From assembly GCA_023431345.1 (NCBI GenBank), contig JAEYWK010000068.1, positions 1-7,549 of the forward strand: a stretch of 7,549 nucleotides of DNA. Reading direction: 5' to 3'. Both the position numbers and the translations under genes were made by a program. Under the pieces are notes generated by a model. That model searched no databases and had not been told where the DNA came from. It saw only the letters and a program-made list of their open reading frames with translations. This stretch comes from Pseudomonadota bacterium. Its GTDB lineage: Bacteria; Myxococcota_A; Polyangia; Polyangiales; Polyangiaceae. Shown one piece after another: positions 6,032-7,549 of this stretch (position 1 is the first letter of the stretch; every line of letters begins with the position of its first letter).

Positions 6032-7402
6032 ATGGCGATGAAGTCGAGCACCGCGGCGAAGCTGATCGCGAGCGACTTCGTGACGCCCGATCTGAAGCGG
6101 ATTCGCCACTTCATCGTGCAGGCGGTGACGGAGGGCGCGCTGGCGGTGCTGGTCTCGACGATCATCGCGCTGTTGACGCGAATGCGCGACCTGAACCAAG
6201 ACCTGTCGCGACAGCTGGCGTGGAAAAATCGCAAGCACCCGGTGAGCGAGCGGATGCATCGGCTGCAGCTCGAACTGCCTTTCGTGGTGGGCGCGGCGCC
6301 GGAGCCGAGCGCCAACGACACGTCGAACAAGGACGAGGACGAGGAGAAGCCGAAAAGGAAGCGCAAGAAGCCTGACCAAACGAACCGCCACGCGCACGGT
6401 CGCCCGAAGTTTCCCGAACACCTGCCGCGCGTCGAAGGCGACGTGGCGCTGGTGATGGGCGCGGCTCGCATCTGTCCGCATTGCGACAGCGAGTGCGCAC
6501 ACGTGACTTTCAAGGTTTGCCAGAAGCTCGACGTGGAGCCGGCGCGCTACGTGGTGCGCGAGGACAAGCGCGAGGTCGTAGCCTGCCAGAACTGCCACGG
6601 GCACATCGCGGCGGCTCCGAAGCCTGACGAGGTAGTGGACCGCGGCGTGCTCGGCGACGAGCTCTTGGTGCAGGCGCTGGTCGATCACTACCAGGACGCC
6701 GTCCCGTGGGAGCGCATGGAACGCAAGGCGCGGCAGGAAGACGTCCCGCTGGCCGCGAACACACTGGCGGCCAGCTGCGGTCGCGTGATCGACCTCTTCG
6801 ATCCGATCGTGCGCCACATCTTCAAGAAGTGCATGGCGTCCGAGTACGTGGCGCTCGACGCGACCAGCGCCCGCGTGCTGGACATCGAGCATCCGCTCGG
6901 CATCCGCAGCGGCGCAATGTGGCTGCTGCAGGGCGCGCACTGCTACTCCTACTTCATGTACGCGAAGAGTGGGCACGCCAAGCACCTGGAGGTGCTGCTC
7001 GAGGGGTACCAGCTCACCAGCGCCATGTGCGACGGCTCGCCCACCAACAACTGCGTCGAACGCGCCGGAGCCGAGCGCGGCGGCTGCAACGCTCACGCCC
7101 GGCGCGGGCTCGTTGCCGCTGTGCGGAGCGGCGACCATCGCGCGGTCGAGGGTCTGCGAATTTACGCGCAGCTATTTCACATCGACGCGGAGTCCAAGCG
7201 CGCCGGCGAAAGCGTCACCCAGCGGCTCGTGCGACGACAGCGCTCCGCTCGTAGATGCGCTCAAAGCTTGGGTGGACGGCATGATGGGACAGGCCGAGCC
7301 CAAGTCAGATCTCGGCAAGGCGCTGCGCTACATGCAGCGCCAGTGGCGACGGCTGACGCGCTTTCTGAAAAATCCGCTGATGGATCTGACCAACAACGAG
7401 GT
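6032..7402 (+). pseudogene. tnpC: IS66 transposase TnpC, frameshifted and 3'-truncated
   Basis: This is the DDE transposase of element 2. Counting from ATG 6032 (a TTG at 6020 is in frame but weaker), residues 20-75 are helical, 96-118 are a very charged Asp/Glu then Lys/Arg linker, and a zinc-binding motif pairs CPHC (Cys148, Cys151) with CQNC (Cys185, Cys188). Catalytic-domain motifs follow: VALDATSARVLD (Asp276) and SAMCDGSPTNN (Asp334), then GGCNAHARRGLV. At 7238-7245 the frame shifts; the continuation DSAPLVDALKAWVDGMMGQ reads in another frame up to NPLMDLTNNEV. IS66 proteins place the catalytic Glu at the fifth position of NNxxE; here the sequence reads NNEVY, so the third catalytic residue and the C-terminal region (some tens of residues in the family) are lost. 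A GCGGG/CCCGC stem at 6014-6030 sits just before the start. Confidence 0.88.
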
Positions 7403-7428
7403 TTATGCCGCGCGCGGCATAAACCTCG
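7397..7428. repeat. Perfect 32-bp palindrome at the tnpC truncation point
   Basis: CGAGGTTTATGCCGCG (7397-7412) is followed with no spacer by its exact reverse complement (7413-7428). The left five bases overlap the last recognisable tnpC codons (AACAACGAGG), and recognisable TnpC sequence ends here. It may be the end, or a recombination junction, of whatever replaced the rest of tnpC. Confidence 0.9.
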
Positions 7429-7530
7429 CTATGCCGTGTCCCGGGTTATGCCGCATCGGCGCGGACGTGGCCGCGAAGCGACGGCGGCCAAGCTTGTAGG
7501 TGCGGCGGAGGGGTTTACCGACGCGGCATA
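7404..7530. repeat. Five TATGCCG heptamers in both orientations
   Basis: TATGCCG occurs on the plus strand at 7404-7410, 7430-7436 and 7447-7453, and on the minus strand (CGGCATA) at 7415-7421 and 7524-7530. Five exact copies in 127 bp, partly as inverted pairs, suggest protein-binding sites of a recombinase or transposase. I do not recognise the element. Confidence 0.6.
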
Positions 7531-7549
7531 GTCCTGTCGGCTTTCCGTA
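7429..7549. other. Unidentified sequence to the right of IS66 element 2
   Basis: No gene can be supported. Besides the TATGCCG motifs there is a short imperfect stem, TGGCCG (7468-7473) with CGGCCA (7485-7490). Plus- and minus-strand open frames run through it but are short and unrecognised. It probably belongs to a different mobile element that continues beyond the window. Confidence 0.4.

Larger units (their letters stand above)
5180..7402 (+). mobile_element. IS66-family insertion sequence, element 2, truncated at its 3' end
   Basis: A second IS66 element lies on the plus strand with tnpA, tnpB and a broken tnpC. Its left boundary is placed at about 5180, where the large transposase stops resembling a transposase; the exact terminal repeat cannot be fixed because the opposite end is missing. 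The right boundary is inside tnpC at about 7400, where a palindromic sequence takes over. The proteins differ clearly from those of element 1 (a different TnpA, a 130-residue TnpB, and a TnpC with a zinc-finger motif), so the two are different IS66 elements rather than copies. Confidence 0.85.

Noticed and set aside
5822..7138. Minus-strand frame of 438 codons
   Set aside because: It is antisense to tnpB and tnpC of element 2, with a His/Arg-rich translation typical of a reverse-frame shadow.
529..7402. Composite transposon formed by the two IS66 elements
   Set aside because: The elements belong to different IS66 branches. Element 1 has its own target duplication on both sides and element 2 lacks its right end, so they would not mobilise the segment between them as a pair.
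7441..7500. Integron attC site suggested by GTTATGCC and the nearby stem
   Set aside because: The core does not fit the attC GTTRRRY pattern, no paired R'/R'' sites are present, and there is no cassette gene.

Overview
The window is a pile-up of insertion sequences and their debris; I see no housekeeping, metabolic or defence gene. Base composition is high in G+C, and codon third positions in the real reading frames are strongly G/C. The transposase types (two distinct IS66 elements and a large DDE transposase) are of a kind common in Myxococcota and other large high-GC genomes. That assignment is inference from style, not from a marker gene.

Layout, left to right. Bases 1-126 carry three imperfect copies of a CTGATCGGATGC-type repeat and stop at a ...CGCA end. 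I read this as the outer end of an IS21-type element. Bases 127-520 hold decayed minus-strand coding sequence, including the C-terminal 62 codons of an unknown small protein that ends in DPDDDLPF, very like the C-terminal tip of single-stranded-DNA-binding protein (SSB). Bases 529-3218 are a complete IS66-family element on the minus strand, whose ends can be fixed exactly: 26-bp inverted repeats matching at 24 positions, flanked by an identical 8-bp target duplication, CCAGAGTT. It carries tnpA, tnpB (ATGA overlap) and a tnpC broken by two single-base deletions. Bases 3272 to about 5180 encode most of a large DDE transposase on the plus strand. It keeps a plausible D-D-E triad but loses its C-terminus where a second IS66 element begins.

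The second IS66 element (about 5180-7402, plus strand) belongs to a different branch. It has intact tnpA and tnpB with a 7-bp overlap, and a tnpC with a zinc-finger motif, one frameshift and a 3' truncation that removes the catalytic glutamate. The truncation point coincides with a perfect 32-bp palindrome (7397-7428). This is followed by further TATGCCG motifs in both orientations, suggesting that another, unidentified mobile element or recombination site begins there.

How the parts relate: each IS66 tnpA-tnpB-tnpC set forms a leftward or rightward operon. The order of events can be partly read. The second IS66 element interrupted the large transposase, and was itself later cut at 7400. The first IS66 element inserted at 521-528 into already decayed sequence and still has perfect flanking duplications, so it is probably a recent arrival. 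Neither tnpC reads as an intact protein here, so on this sequence both IS66 elements would be non-autonomous.
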